Below are positions 8,373 through 17,676 of a stretch of 64,000 nt of DNA, one piece after another. This DNA comes from Ilyobacter polytropus DSM 2926 (lineage in GTDB: Bacteria > Fusobacteriota > Fusobacteriia > Fusobacteriales > Fusobacteriaceae). Every line of letters starts with the position of its first letter. The first letter of the stretch is position 1. Under the pieces are notes generated by a model. The model had not been told where the DNA came from, did no database searches, and was given only the letters and a program-made list of their open reading frames with translations. The DNA lies in assembly GCF_000165505.1 (NCBI RefSeq), contig NC_014632.1, forward strand, positions 992,001-1,056,000. Reading direction: 5' to 3'. The position numbers and the translations under genes were made by a program.

Positions 8373-8774
8373 CTATATTGACAGAAGACCACCATAGCCT
8401 TTATATTGCCATCCTCCTAATTCTGAACAAAGCTTTATAAAAGCCCAAATTTGTTTCCAACTATTAAAAGACTCTGTGGCAGGTCGGTAATGAGTAAAGG
8501 GGTAATCAATCTTTAAAAACAAAACACTTTCGATATTATATCCTAAACGTGTAATTGTATTTTCTAAATTTTCTAAAACTTCATTAACTTCTTTTTCCTT
8601 TGTTATTAAAAAAGCATTAGCTAGTGTATAAAAATATCTAGGAAAGCTTAAAACAATAACTCTATTATTTGCCTTTAATCTAATAGCGTTAATGTTTTTA
8701 ATTTTTCTTAGCTCTTCCCAATCGCAGTCGCTAATTTTTTTATTTGTTGTAATTGTTAAATCAATTGTATCCAT
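8373..8774 (-). pseudogene. N-terminal part of the replication-protein-like gene
   Basis: The start ATG at 8774 follows GAGGAGTT. About 130 native residues (MDTIDLTITTNKK to GGWQYKGYGG) run up to the IS boundary at 8384; the last few codons come from the IS. It matches up with the C-terminal fragment at 6490-7123 on the same strand. The conserved-looking segment FPRYFYTLANAF and the later DYPFTHYRPA are not diagnostic for me. I infer a replication or mobilisation role only from the C-terminal part and the context. Confidence 0.5.
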
Positions 8775-8821
8775 TTCCAACTCCTCATAAAATTAATTTT
8801 TAGGTTATAAATTTAAAGTTG

Positions 8822-8851
8822 TTATAAATATCGAATTAAATGACTCTTCAT
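8822..8851 (-). CDS. possible 9-aa leader peptide
   Basis: AAGGAGGTC is followed by an ATG at 8851 and the short frame MKSHLIRYL, stopping at 8824-8822, about 50 bases before the replication-like gene. The strong ribosome site suggests it could be translated. Purpose is unknown. Confidence 0.3.
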   Translation of the reverse strand: MKSHLIRYL

Positions 8852-9169
8852 ATTAGACCTCCTTGAAATTCTTAATAACTATTGAGGAAAAAATTAGCCT
8901 TATTCCTTAATAATTACTCGTAAGCATTATTGCTTATTATAATAAAAAATTCAAACACTAATTTTAGTGGAAATAACTATTTTTTAAAAAAATTTAAAAA
9001 AATTTAAAAAAACACAACTAGAGATACTAGAAGCTTTAAAAAACCATAAAATTAAACATTTTTAAGGGATTAAAAAAAATTGAAAGTATTTTTTTATTAC
9101 TTTTATTCTAAAAATAAAATCTATATTTTTTATGAGAATTTTTTAACAATATTCAGATAAAAAAAAACC
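8852..9169. other. AT-rich gene-free stretch
   Basis: The stretch consists of long A/T runs with repeated AAATTTAAAAAAA units around 8985-9015. No gene or clear structure is seen beyond the leader peptide's ribosome site and the terminator at the right edge. An origin for the element would fit here, but nothing shows it. Confidence 0.3.
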
Positions 9170-9185
9170 TTAAACTAAAGGCTTT
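9154..9185 (-). terminator. weak terminator
   Basis: On the minus strand AAGCCTT pairs with AAGGTTT (one G-U) around a 6-base loop and is followed by a long T-run. It overlaps the end of the 75-residue gene. Confidence 0.5.
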
Positions 9186-9397
9186 CTTTTTTCTAATTCT
9201 TCTTCAATTTTTCTAATAGCTTCTTTAGAAGCTTCATAGCTAGTTTTAGCTCTCTTGTAATAGTTCATCATGTGATTGTCTTCCATATCTTTAAAAGTTT
9301 TAGGATAAACGCTATTAATTATAATAAAGTTAGTAGAACTTTCACTATCTTTATTAGGTTCTTTTTTTATTTTCTTGATTTTTTCTGATATATCCAT
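9170..9397 (-). CDS. hypothetical protein, 75 aa
   Basis: The protein is not recognised. It is hydrophilic and helical, with KIKKIKKEPNKDS at the start and a charged C-terminal helix (SYEASKEAIRKIEEELEKR). Its ATG overlaps the stop of the preceding gene as TAATG, after CAGGAGGG, so the two are translated together. Confidence 0.55.
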   Translation of the reverse strand: MDISEKIKKIKKEPNKDSESSTNFIIINSVYPKTFKDMEDNHMMNYYKRAKTSYEASKEAIRKIEEELEKRKPLV

Positions 9398-9882
9398 TAA
9401 ACCCTCCTGTTAGCTCCTAATTCTAGCTTTTTAATCATTATTTCAAAGCTTGCTAAGTCTTTATAGGTTAAAATATCATGAGCTACATAATCAATTTGAC
9501 GAGTTTCTTTCAATATTTTAACAAGTTTTTCTAAAAGTTGAACTTGATAAAATGAATCTTCATTATTAAGTCCTGATTTAATAATCTCTGATATCTTATC
9601 TCTTATAGCTCTTAGGGTAGATTTATAAAACTCCTTTACTTCGATTACCTCCTTAGATGTAGAAGCACTATTAAGAGGGGTATTTTCTGTTTTTCCTTCC
9701 ACAACTTCTGCCACAACTTCACCAGCCATTTTATCTGAAAACTTTTTATCAGCTGGCACCCACTTTTCTTTATTGTTATATAGAGTCCCAGGAGCTATCT
9801 CCAATTCATTGCTTATCTCCTTAACTGAGAAGCCTTTACTAGCTAAGATTGTCACCTTATTCCAATCTATAATTTTAGGCAT
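9397..9882 (-). CDS. HTH DNA-binding protein, 161 aa
   Basis: The N-terminal 40 residues form a helix-turn-helix (DWNKVTILASKGFSVKEISNELEIAPGTLYNNKEKW) of the kind found in transposase-like and terminase-small-subunit-like proteins. The rest is helical and charged, including VKEFYKSTLRAIRDKISEIIKS and a conserved-looking end. The start follows AAAGAGGTG. It forms a two-gene operon with the 75-residue gene. Likely a regulator or partition/packaging accessory of the element; function is not established. Confidence 0.55.
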   Translation of the reverse strand: MPKIIDWNKVTILASKGFSVKEISNELEIAPGTLYNNKEKWVPADKKFSDKMAGEVVAEVVEGKTENTPLNSASTSKEVIEVKEFYKSTLRAIRDKISEIIKSGLNNEDSFYQVQLLEKLVKILKETRQIDYVAHDILTYKDLASFEIMIKKLELGANRRV

Positions 9883-10068
9883 ATTATCACCTCTTTAAAT
9901 TTAGTTTCATTAATAAAAAATCAAGTTAAAACCATTAATTTTATTGACTTTCCTTAATATAAGTTTACCTTAAAAATCAACTATAATGAACTTTTAATTA
10001 AATAAATTTAGCCCAAATGAATATGTGTGGTAAATATAAGATTATAAAGGTAGATAGGAGTAATATTT

Positions 10069-10140
10069 ATGAAACCAGATCTTAAAGATACTGACTTATT
10101 AACTCATTATTTTAAGGGGGAAGAATATGATTATAAGTAA
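10069..10140 (+). CDS. short upstream ORF overlapping the DUF2779 gene, 23 aa
   Basis: GATAGGAGT precedes the ATG at 10069. The 23-codon frame MKPDLKDTDLLTHYFKG continues across the start codon of the DUF2779 gene at 10127 and stops at 10138-10140. This arrangement suggests translational coupling or control. Confidence 0.35.
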   Translation: MKPDLKDTDLLTHYFKGEEYDYK

Positions 10141-11890
10141 GACTAAATTTATGAATTTTATGAAATGTGATAAATACTTTGAATATTTTAGAGCTGAAGA
10201 AGCCTCAAACCCATATAAGGAAGATAAAAATGAAAAATTTAAGGAGATATTATATAAGTTAGGAGAATCAGTCGATGAAGAAAATGGACTAAATGAGTTG
10301 GAAGCTATGATGCCTTATTATAATCAGGTAGAATCTGTAGCATCTGAGATCACAAAAAAGTACTTACCTGGAGAAGTACATGATAGAAGGAATCCCTATG
10401 GACAACGACTATTTGAAAAAGAATACGGAGAGAATAAGTATTTTTGCTATACAGATATTGTTGCTGAAACTGAAAATGATCTGAATATTCTAGAAGTTAA
10501 AGCCACCTCAAGTAGAAAATTTATGGACATGAAGTATAATAAGATTCCTATTTTTGAAAAAGGTGATGATAATGTAATAAGATTAAGAGAGACATCAAAT
10601 CCAGACTTATTACAGGATAAAAAATACATGAAACAAAGAGAAAAATTATTGGATTCAGGTGACAAAGTTGGTAAGTACTTTTACGACCTTGCATATCAGT
10701 ATTTTATTATTAACGGAACACCTGACAAAAGGACGAATTACTATCTCGCTGTGTTGAACCATGAATATGTTTTTGACGGTGAGTATAGTGATGATAGAAA
10801 TCCTATATATTCCCAAAATGAAGATGGGAATGAATTAATTACTTTTATAGATATATCTCCACTATTGAATGATTATGAAAAAAAGATAGAAGAAGACATA
10901 GAGTATTTAGAAGGCTTAATGGAAACAGAGGAGTTTGATAAACCTTATCTAGATGGAAGGTGTAGTGGCTGTGATTATGAAAGTCATTGCTGGAAGGATA
11001 TTCCAGAGAAGAATTCTATTCTGTCATATATAGGAAGCCATTATGGATTTGAAGATGATAGTGGAACTAAGAGACAACAATATGACCTATTGAATGAAGG
11101 GTATATTAACCTTTTGGATATTCCAGATTCTTGGTTAAAAAGAGAAAATAATATAATTCAGAGGAATGTTGTTGAAACAGGTGAAGCTTATACTAACAGA
11201 GAAAAAATAAAGGATGCTTTAGAAACCCTTAAATATCCACTTTATCACTTAGATTTTGAAACATTCCCTTGTCCTTTACCCAGGTTTAGAGGAGAGAAGC
11301 CATATAGTCAATCGGTATTTCAGTTTTCATTACATATAGAGAAAGAACCAGGGGTTTGTCATAAGGAAAAGGACCACTATGAGTTTTTAGCTGATTCTCA
11401 TAGTGATATAAGAGAGAATTTTATAAAAACTATGCTAGAGCATATTGACTTAGAAGCAGGTGGTAATGTTATCGTTTATAATCAATCCTTTGAAAAAACA
11501 AGGGTGAAGGAACTTGCTGAGATTTTTCCTAAGTACAAAGTGGATCTAGAGAAACTAAATGAAAAGATATTCGATCTGCTGTATATAGTGAAGACTAACA
11601 GTAACTTTTATAAGGGTTTAGGTTATAGTGATCCTGAAGCAAAGCTGTTTAATTATTATCATGAGGATTTAGATAGTTCCTTCTCTATAAAGAAGGTGTT
11701 GCCAGTGTTTAGTCCATTAAGCTATGAAGGGCTAGCTGTATATGACGGTGTACAAGCTATGCTGACCTATGCTGATGAAAACCTGTTAAAAGCAAAGCAA
11801 AAGGAATTAAAGGAGTATTGCAAGCAGGATACCTGGGCTATGGTTGAGATTTTAGAAGAGTTAAGGAAATTAGCAGATCAAAACCTTTAA
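10127..11890 (+). CDS. DUF2779 protein: Cas4-like nuclease fused to DEDD exonuclease
   Basis: A 587-residue protein with two visible parts. Residues 1-290 look like a PD-(D/E)XK nuclease of Cas4/RecB type: IISKTKFMNFMKC at the start, the ILEVKATSS strand near 125, and a cysteine cluster CSGCDYESHC at about 279-288 that could hold an Fe-S cluster with an N-terminal Cys. Residues 370-580 carry RNase H-like DEDD motifs: HLDFETF near 375, VYNQSFEKTRV near 450, and YCKQDTWAMVEIL near 563. This is the DUF2779 arrangement, often found near restriction or defence genes. The start follows AAGGGGGA. It is alone between two terminators, upstream of the R-M operon. A DNA-processing or defence role is inferred. 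Confidence 0.75.
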   Translation: MIISKTKFMNFMKCDKYFEYFRAEEASNPYKEDKNEKFKEILYKLGESVDEENGLNELEAMMPYYNQVESVASEITKKYLPGEVHDRRNPYGQRLFEKEYGENKYFCYTDIVAETENDLNILEVKATSSRKFMDMKYNKIPIFEKGDDNVIRLRETSNPDLLQDKKYMKQREKLLDSGDKVGKYFYDLAYQYFIINGTPDKRTNYYLAVLNHEYVFDGEYSDDRNPIYSQNEDGNELITFIDISPLLNDYEKKIEEDIEYLEGLMETEEFDKPYLDGRCSGCDYESHCWKDIPEKNSILSYIGSHYGFEDDSGTKRQQYDLLNEGYINLLDIPDSWLKRENNIIQRNVVETGEAYTNREKIKDALETLKYPLYHLDFETFPCPLPRFRGEKPYSQSVFQFSLHIEKEPGVCHKEKDHYEFLADSHSDIRENFIKTMLEHIDLEAGGNVIVYNQSFEKTRVKELAEIFPKYKVDLEKLNEKIFDLLYIVKTNSNFYKGLGYSDPEAKLFNYYHEDLDSSFSIKKVLPVFSPLSYEGLAVYDGVQAMLTYADENLLKAKQKELKEYCKQDTWAMVEILEELRKLADQNL

Positions 11891-11944
11891 AATCTTTATA
11901 GTATTAAATTTATCTGTAATTTATTTGAATTTTATAGTGAGAAT

Positions 11945-11973
11945 GGGAGCTTATAAAAAAGCTCCTTTTTTAG
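11945..11973 (+). terminator. intrinsic terminator
   Basis: GGGAGCTT pairs with AAGCTCC across a short A/T loop, followed by TTTTTT, 55 bases after the DUF2779 stop. Confidence 0.75.
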
Positions 11974-12046
11974 TCTTTCTGAATAAATAAATTAAATAAT
12001 ATTATAATACTTTTTTTTAAATCTTCAGAAAAAGATAAAAAATAAG

Positions 12047-12178
12047 AAGACATTCTTAAGAAAAAAAGACATTTATAAGCATAATATAATTTAGAAAATA
12101 TAAAATATTATTATGTTCATTTGAAATAATTTGTTAAAAATGTCTTTACTATAAGTGTAATGTCTTTCTAATTGTCTT
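12047..12178. promoter_or_regulatory. repeated AAGACATT sites upstream of the HTH gene
   Basis: AAGACATT occurs at 12047-12054 and 12066-12073. Its inverse AATGTCTT occurs at 12139-12146 and 12159-12166, and a variant ATTGTCTT at 12171-12178. Spacings of 19-20 bases put the pairs on one helix face, and the two pairs face each other across 65 A/T-rich bases. This looks like operator or iteron-type sites. The rest of the gap 11891-12273 holds only the terminator. Confidence 0.45.
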
Positions 12179-12273
12179 GTTTTTGTGTCTAAGTAAGGTT
12201 AATATATGAATATAAGAAATTTAAACGTGATATCAAAAGTCATAAATCAATTTACTAGATGTGGAGGTATATA

Positions 12274-13263
12274 ATGTTGGATAAAGAAAAGGCAGCTCTA
12301 ATACTAAAAAAAGAAAGGACAAATCAAGGGTTAAAACAGGAATTTGTAATCGAAGATTTAAAAGAAAAACTAGGTGGTAAAGGGATTTCATTAAAAACAT
12401 TACAGCGAATGGAAAAGGGTTCTCCTGATGTAAGTGAAGAAAAATACATAGAGATGTTGCATTATTACGATATTCCACATACTGAAGAAGGTGTAAAAAC
12501 ACTTTATGAGGATAATGATTTCTATAATTTACTTAAAGAAGAAGGAATTTTAGAAGCAGCTATAGAAATTGATGAAAAATTATCGGTACAGGCTTTAAAA
12601 TTAATAAGAGAATTATTAAATGACCTACTTATGGAAGCTCAAAATTATGAAGAGCCCTACCTAGGAGAAGTTCAGCAGGTAGAAAAACACATTACACTTA
12701 TTGACATGAAAATAAGGGCTTCAGAACTGCAGGGAAAATTCCTAGAAAATAATATAATATTATTTTTCAATAAAAGAGATAGCTATAGAATAGTTGAAAG
12801 CTATTCCAATAAAGAACCTTTGAAGTTGGAAGGAATTTCAGAGCGTGAACTTTATTTTTTTAAAAAGGATTCTCCTAGAGTAAAGCAGACAAAAACAGGG
12901 GTTAATTATATAACAGTTGAAAATTATAATTACAAAAGTTTTTTTAAGGAAAGAGAGAGAATTTCAAAAAAGTATAAGTTTAATAGTGTAGATGACCTAC
13001 TTATGACGTTTCCAAACTTAAGAATTAAATCTGAGGAGAGCATCACTAAAGAGAAAGGAACGGAAGGTATTAAAAAGAAAGAAATAGAGCAACAAAAGAT
13101 GAATGTTTTTAAGGAAATTTTTAAGAATTTTTATTATGAGAATGAAAGGCAAAAGCATCACCATGATATCTTTTTCATTGGAGAAGATCCTGATGCTGAA
13201 GAAAATAAGTATTCTTGCCCCGAAGATTGGGAGGAAGACTTTTATAGGTGGTATAAAAAATAA
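12274..13263 (+). CDS. HTH (XRE-like) regulator with long C-terminal region
   Basis: The ATG at 12274 lies 6 bases after GGAGG; an earlier in-frame ATG at 12259 precedes that site and is unlikely. The first 75 residues resemble an XRE-type HTH (KKERTNQGLKQEFVIEDL, then ISLKTLQRMEKGSPDVSEEKYIEML). The remaining 255 residues are mixed, with a charged coiled-coil-like stretch near 260-290 and an acidic, tryptophan-rich end. It sits just ahead of hsdR and behind repeated sites, so it may control the restriction operon or the element. The effector region is not recognised. Confidence 0.6.
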   Translation: MLDKEKAALILKKERTNQGLKQEFVIEDLKEKLGGKGISLKTLQRMEKGSPDVSEEKYIEMLHYYDIPHTEEGVKTLYEDNDFYNLLKEEGILEAAIEIDEKLSVQALKLIRELLNDLLMEAQNYEEPYLGEVQQVEKHITLIDMKIRASELQGKFLENNIILFFNKRDSYRIVESYSNKEPLKLEGISERELYFFKKDSPRVKQTKTGVNYITVENYNYKSFFKERERISKKYKFNSVDDLLMTFPNLRIKSEESITKEKGTEGIKKKEIEQQKMNVFKEIFKNFYYENERQKHHHDIFFIGEDPDAEENKYSCPEDWEEDFYRWYKK

Positions 13264-13339
13264 CAAATATTTATTAAAAGGGTTTTAAATAATAATAAAT
13301 TTAATGTAGAATGATATTAGAACAGATAGGAGGTATGAA

Positions 13340-16108
13340 ATGATTAATCAGAAACCTGAAGATCAAGCTAGGGATAATATAGATTTAATACTCAGAAGGT
13401 CAGGATGGGCTGTACAGGATAAAAAAAGTATAGACTTTAGTGCTGCCCAAGGAGTAGCCATAGCAGAATATCAAACAAGTACCGGACCAGCTGATTATGT
13501 TCTTTTTGTTGATGGTGATCCAGTAGGAGTTGTGGAAGCCAAGAGAGAAGAGGAAGCCCATAGATTAACTGAACATGAGGACCAGACTAAACGTTATATC
13601 AACAGTAAGCTCAAGTATATAAATAACGACACGCCATTGATTTTTGGGTATGAAAGCACTGGTGTAATAACACACTTTACTGACTATAGAGATCCGCTTC
13701 CAAGAGCCAGGGAGGTCTTTACTTTTCACAGGCCAGAAACAATGGCCAGATGGTTCAAGGAGGGAGAAAGTTTAAGAAAAAGTATCTTAAAGATGCCAGA
13801 GCTTAATGAAACTGGACTGAGAGATTGTCAGATTAATGCTATTGGAAATTTAGAAAGATCATTTAAAGACAATAAGCCAAAGGCCCTGGTTCAGATGGCA
13901 ACTGGAAGTGGAAAGACCTTTACTGCGGTAACTTCTATCTGGAGGCTGTTAGAGTCTACCAAGGCGAAGAGAGTATTATTTTTAGTAGATACCAAGAACT
14001 TAGGGGAGCAGGCTGAGTCTGAATTTATAACTTATTCTCCAGTTAATGAGAACAGGAAGTTCAGTGAGATATATGGAGTAAAAAGACTGAACTCTCCTCA
14101 TATCCCAAATGATAATCACGTATATATAAGTACTATCCAGAGGATGTACTCTATACTATCAAATAAGGAATTGGATGAAAGCGAGGAAGAGATCAATCCA
14201 AATGAGTGTGGCGAGGATTACAATAAAAAGGAACCTAAGGAAGTAGTTTATAATGAAAAACTTCCTGTGGAATATTTTGATTTTATAATTATAGATGAAT
14301 GCCATAGATCTATCTATAATGTCTGGAAGCAGGTTTTAGATTATTTCGATGCTTTTTTTGTGGGACTGACTGCTACACCGGATAATAGGACATATGCTTT
14401 TTTTAATGAAAATGTAGTAAGTGAGTATGACCATGAGGATGCAATCGCTGATGGAGTTAATGTAGGGTATGACACTTATTTAATAGATACAAAGGTATCA
14501 TTAGCAGGTGGAAAGTTAAAAGCTGAAGAAAATGTAGAAAAGAGAGAAAAGTTATCCAGAAAAAAAAGATGGACGCAGCTGGATGAAGATTTTGAGTATG
14601 ACAGAGCAAAACTTGATAAAGAAGTTGTCAATAAAAGTCAGATAAGAAATATTATTAAAGAGTTTAAAAGATCAATAGAAAAATAGATATTTCCGAAGAG
14701 AGAGGAGATTCCCAAAACACTTATATTTGCCAGAACAGACAGCCATGCTGAGGATATAATTGAGGTTGTAAGGGAGGAGTTTAATAAAGGGAATGAGTTT
14801 TGTAAGAAGATCACCCATAAGGCAAAGGAAGATGCTAAATCACTGCTGAGTTCCTTTAGAAATGATTATAATCCGAGAATAGCAGTAACTGTAGATATGA
14901 TTGCAACGGGAACAGATGTAAAGCCTCTGGAATGCCTTCTTTTTATGAGGGACGTAAGGTCTCGTAACTACTTTGAGCAGATGATAGGAAGAGGAACAAG
15001 GGTAATAGAACACGAGGCTCTTAGGAAGGTAACACCTTCAGCTGTGAGTAAAAATCACTTTATTATAGTGGATGCTGTGGGAGTTACAAAGTCTACTAAG
15101 ACAGATTCCAGACCTCTAGAAAGAAAGAGAGGGGTATCACTGAAGGAGCTGCTAAACGGGGTTCTTATGGGAGATACCAGCGAAGATACTTATCTGTCCC
15201 TTGCCAGCAGGCTATCAAGACTGGAGCAGGACATGACAGATAAGGAGAAGAAGGAATTTTGTAAGCATAGTAAGGATAAGCCTATAAATATAACTATACA
15301 TGATCTGCTGGATACTCACAATCCAGATAAGATTGAAGAGGAAGCTAGAAGGATCTTTGATACTGATATTAGTCAGGTGCCAGATGAAGATCAACTAAAG
15401 GAAGGAAAGAAGAGTCTAGGAAAGAAAGCCAGGATGAACTTCAATGGAAACCTTATTGAATACCTTGTGGGCTTGAAGAAGTCCAAGGAACAGATCATAG
15501 ATGAGAAAAATCTGGATGAGGTAATCTATTCAGGATGGGATAAGAATAGAAAAGATATCAGTAAAGAGGTTGTAGAGGAGTTTAAAGGATTCATAGAGGA
15601 AAACAGAGATGAGATTGCTGCACTGAGATTATATTATGATACTCCCTACAGAAGAAGAGAAGTAACCTTTGATATGATTAAGGAGCTTATGGAGATACTA
15701 AAGAAGGCAAAACCAAGGTTAGCCCCGCTAAATGTATGGAGGGCATATGAAGAGATAGAGGGAGCAGCAGGTAAATCTCCAAAGGATGAGTTAGTGGCCC
15801 TTGTATCCTTAGTAAGAAGGGTGTGTGGTATAGATGAGATACTCACACCATATGATAGCGTGGTAAATAGAAACTTTAAAAACTGGATATTTGATAAGCA
15901 CTCTGGAGCTAAGAGTAAGTTTACAGAAAAGCAGATGGAGTGGCTGAGGATGCTAAAGGATCATATAGCTACTTCATTCCATGTGGAGGTTGATGATCTG
16001 GAATATACACCGTTTATATCTCAAGGGGGGATAGGGGGGATGTATAATCTCTTTGGTGAAAATATGAATGATATAATAGATGAGTTAAATGAGGTGCTGG
16101 CTGCATAG
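13340..16108 (+). pseudogene. hsdR: type I restriction endonuclease subunit R, amber-interrupted
   Basis: The frame from 13340 (after AGGAGGTATGAA) to 16108 is open except for one in-frame TAG at 14684-14686. Part one (448 residues) has the nuclease PD..ExK motif (PADYVLFVDGDPVGVVEAK), Walker A (MATGSGKTF), IIDECHRS and GLTATP. Part two resumes in frame with IFPKREEIPKTLIFA and carries the helicase C motifs (MIATGTDVKPLECLLFMRD, then QMIGRGTR). The stop falls at a position normally occupied by an acidic residue before IFP, so one base change explains it. The product as it stands lacks helicase domain 2 and should not translocate or cut. Confidence 0.85.
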
Positions 16109-16172
16109 CCAGCCCTTTATTTTTAGGTTTAAATATGCGATAATGAATAATCAAATTAAGAAAGGTAAAAGC

Positions 16173-17675
16173 ATGAATGACAATAAACCAATAGAGTGGA
16201 TAAAAGTTCCTTTAATTGAATGTGTGGGTATATATGATAGATATAGAAAGCCAATTAGCAAAATAGAAAGAGATAAAAGAGTCAGTGGAAAAAATTGTAA
16301 TGATCTATTCAAATATTATGGTGCGACAGGTCTAGCAGGATATATAGATGATTATTTATTGGAAGGAGAATATGTTATTTTAGGAGAAGATGGTGCTCCA
16401 TTTTTAGATTCTCTTAAAAGTAAATCTTATCTTGTTAGCGGAAAATTTTGGGTAAATAATCATGCTCATATTCTTAAATCTTATTTTAATAATAAGTTTT
16501 TATTGCACTATCTAAATCAATTTAATTATAAAAATTATGTTTCGGGTACGACTAGACTTAAACTAAACCAAACTTCGATGAAAAAAATTCCAATAATTGT
16601 TCCTCCATTAGCTGAACAAGAGGAGGTAGTTTCAAGAATTGAATCTTTATTTTCTGAGCTAGACAATGGTATAGAAAACCTTAAGAGGGCTCAGAAGCAG
16701 CTGAAGCTATACAGACAGTCCATATTAAGGGATGCCTTTGAAGGTAAGCTTACAGAGGAGTGGAGAAGGAGTAATCCAGATAAGGTTGAGGATCCTGAAG
16801 TTCTTGTGGAGAAGATAAAAGAAGCAAGAGTGGAGTATTATGAGAATCAGCTGGAGGAGTGGAAGGAAAGAGTAGAGGAGTGGAAGAGTAGAGGAGAAGT
16901 TGGAAAAAAGCCAAGTAGGCCTAGTAAATTAAAAGAATTTACTTTATCAACTAATAAAATGAAAAATATTCAAGGGTGGACTTGGATGGCCTTTGGGAAT
17001 ACTTTTACAGAATCTCCACAAAATGGAATTTATAAACCTGCTAACTTATATGGAGAAGGAACAAAAATAATTAGGATTGATAATTTTTATGATGGTGTGA
17101 TTAATAGTAAAAAAACATTTAAAAGTTTAAAATTAACAGAAGAAGAGGTAGAGAAATATAAATTGACAAATAACAACATATTAATTAATAGAGTCAATAG
17201 TATTGATTACCTAGGAAAATGTGGATTGTGTCAAAATATAGACGAATCCACAGTTTTTGAAAGTAATATCATGAAAATTACAGTTGATAATAAGAATATT
17301 GTATCTAAATTTATTACATTGTATTTAACTAGTAGAATAGGAATAAGTGAGCTAAGAAAAAATGCTAAGCATGCAGTTAACCAGGCAAGTATCAATCAGA
17401 CAGATGTGTCAAATGTTCTTGCACCTATATGCTCTTTAGATGAGCAGAATGAAGTTATTAAGATTGTTGAAGAAAAGCTTTCTATTTGTGAAAATCTTGA
17501 GAGAACTCTTAGGAGTAGTCTGAAGCGATCTGAATTATTAAGGCAAAGTATCCTTAATAAAGCATTTAGTGGGAAACTAACTAAAGAGTGGAGAAAAGAA
17601 AACCAAGGATTAATAACAGGAGAAAATTCTGCAGAAAACCTATTGAAAAAAACCAAAGAAGAAAAAGAGGGATAA
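16173..17675 (+). CDS. hsdS: type I restriction specificity subunit S
   Basis: A 500-residue protein with two target recognition domains, each followed by a conserved helical spacer. The first spacer is SRIESLFSELDNGIENL, then RQSILRDAFEGKLTEEWR near residues 155-200. The second is VEEKLSICENLERTL, then RQSILNKAFSGKLTKEWR near the end. The start at 16173 follows AAGAAAGGT; longer in-frame starts exist but would overlap hsdR. The frame is intact, unlike its R and M partners. The TRDs would recognise the two halves of a split DNA target; the target cannot be read from sequence. Confidence 0.85.
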   Translation: MNDNKPIEWIKVPLIECVGIYDRYRKPISKIERDKRVSGKNCNDLFKYYGATGLAGYIDDYLLEGEYVILGEDGAPFLDSLKSKSYLVSGKFWVNNHAHILKSYFNNKFLLHYLNQFNYKNYVSGTTRLKLNQTSMKKIPIIVPPLAEQEEVVSRIESLFSELDNGIENLKRAQKQLKLYRQSILRDAFEGKLTEEWRRSNPDKVEDPEVLVEKIKEARVEYYENQLEEWKERVEEWKSRGEVGKKPSRPSKLKEFTLSTNKMKNIQGWTWMAFGNTFTESPQNGIYKPANLYGEGTKIIRIDNFYDGVINSKKTFKSLKLTEEEVEKYKLTNNNILINRVNSIDYLGKCGLCQNIDESTVFESNIMKITVDNKNIVSKFITLYLTSRIGISELRKNAKHAVNQASINQTDVSNVLAPICSLDEQNEVIKIVEEKLSICENLERTLRSSLKRSELLRQSILNKAFSGKLTKEWRKENQGLITGENSAENLLKKTKEEKEG

Positions 17676-17676
17676 T

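Larger units (their letters stand above)
7124..8383 (+). mobile_element. IS3-family insertion sequence
   Basis: Imperfect terminal inverted repeats begin with TG on each side: 7124 TGATGGTTTAGTAGACAG, and on the opposite strand from 8383 TGTCAATATAGTAGTCAA. Both contain TAGTAG at the same offset. Inside are orfA and orfB in a -1 overlap, giving a total of about 1.26 kb. The element splits the replication-protein-like gene. I see no matching 3-4 bp target duplication (TTA on the left, GAA on the right), so a deletion may have occurred or the ends may be off by a few bases. Confidence 0.85.

Noticed and set aside
7121-8386. Target-site duplication of the IS3 element
   Set aside because: The three or four bases flanking the ends do not match (TTA versus GAA).
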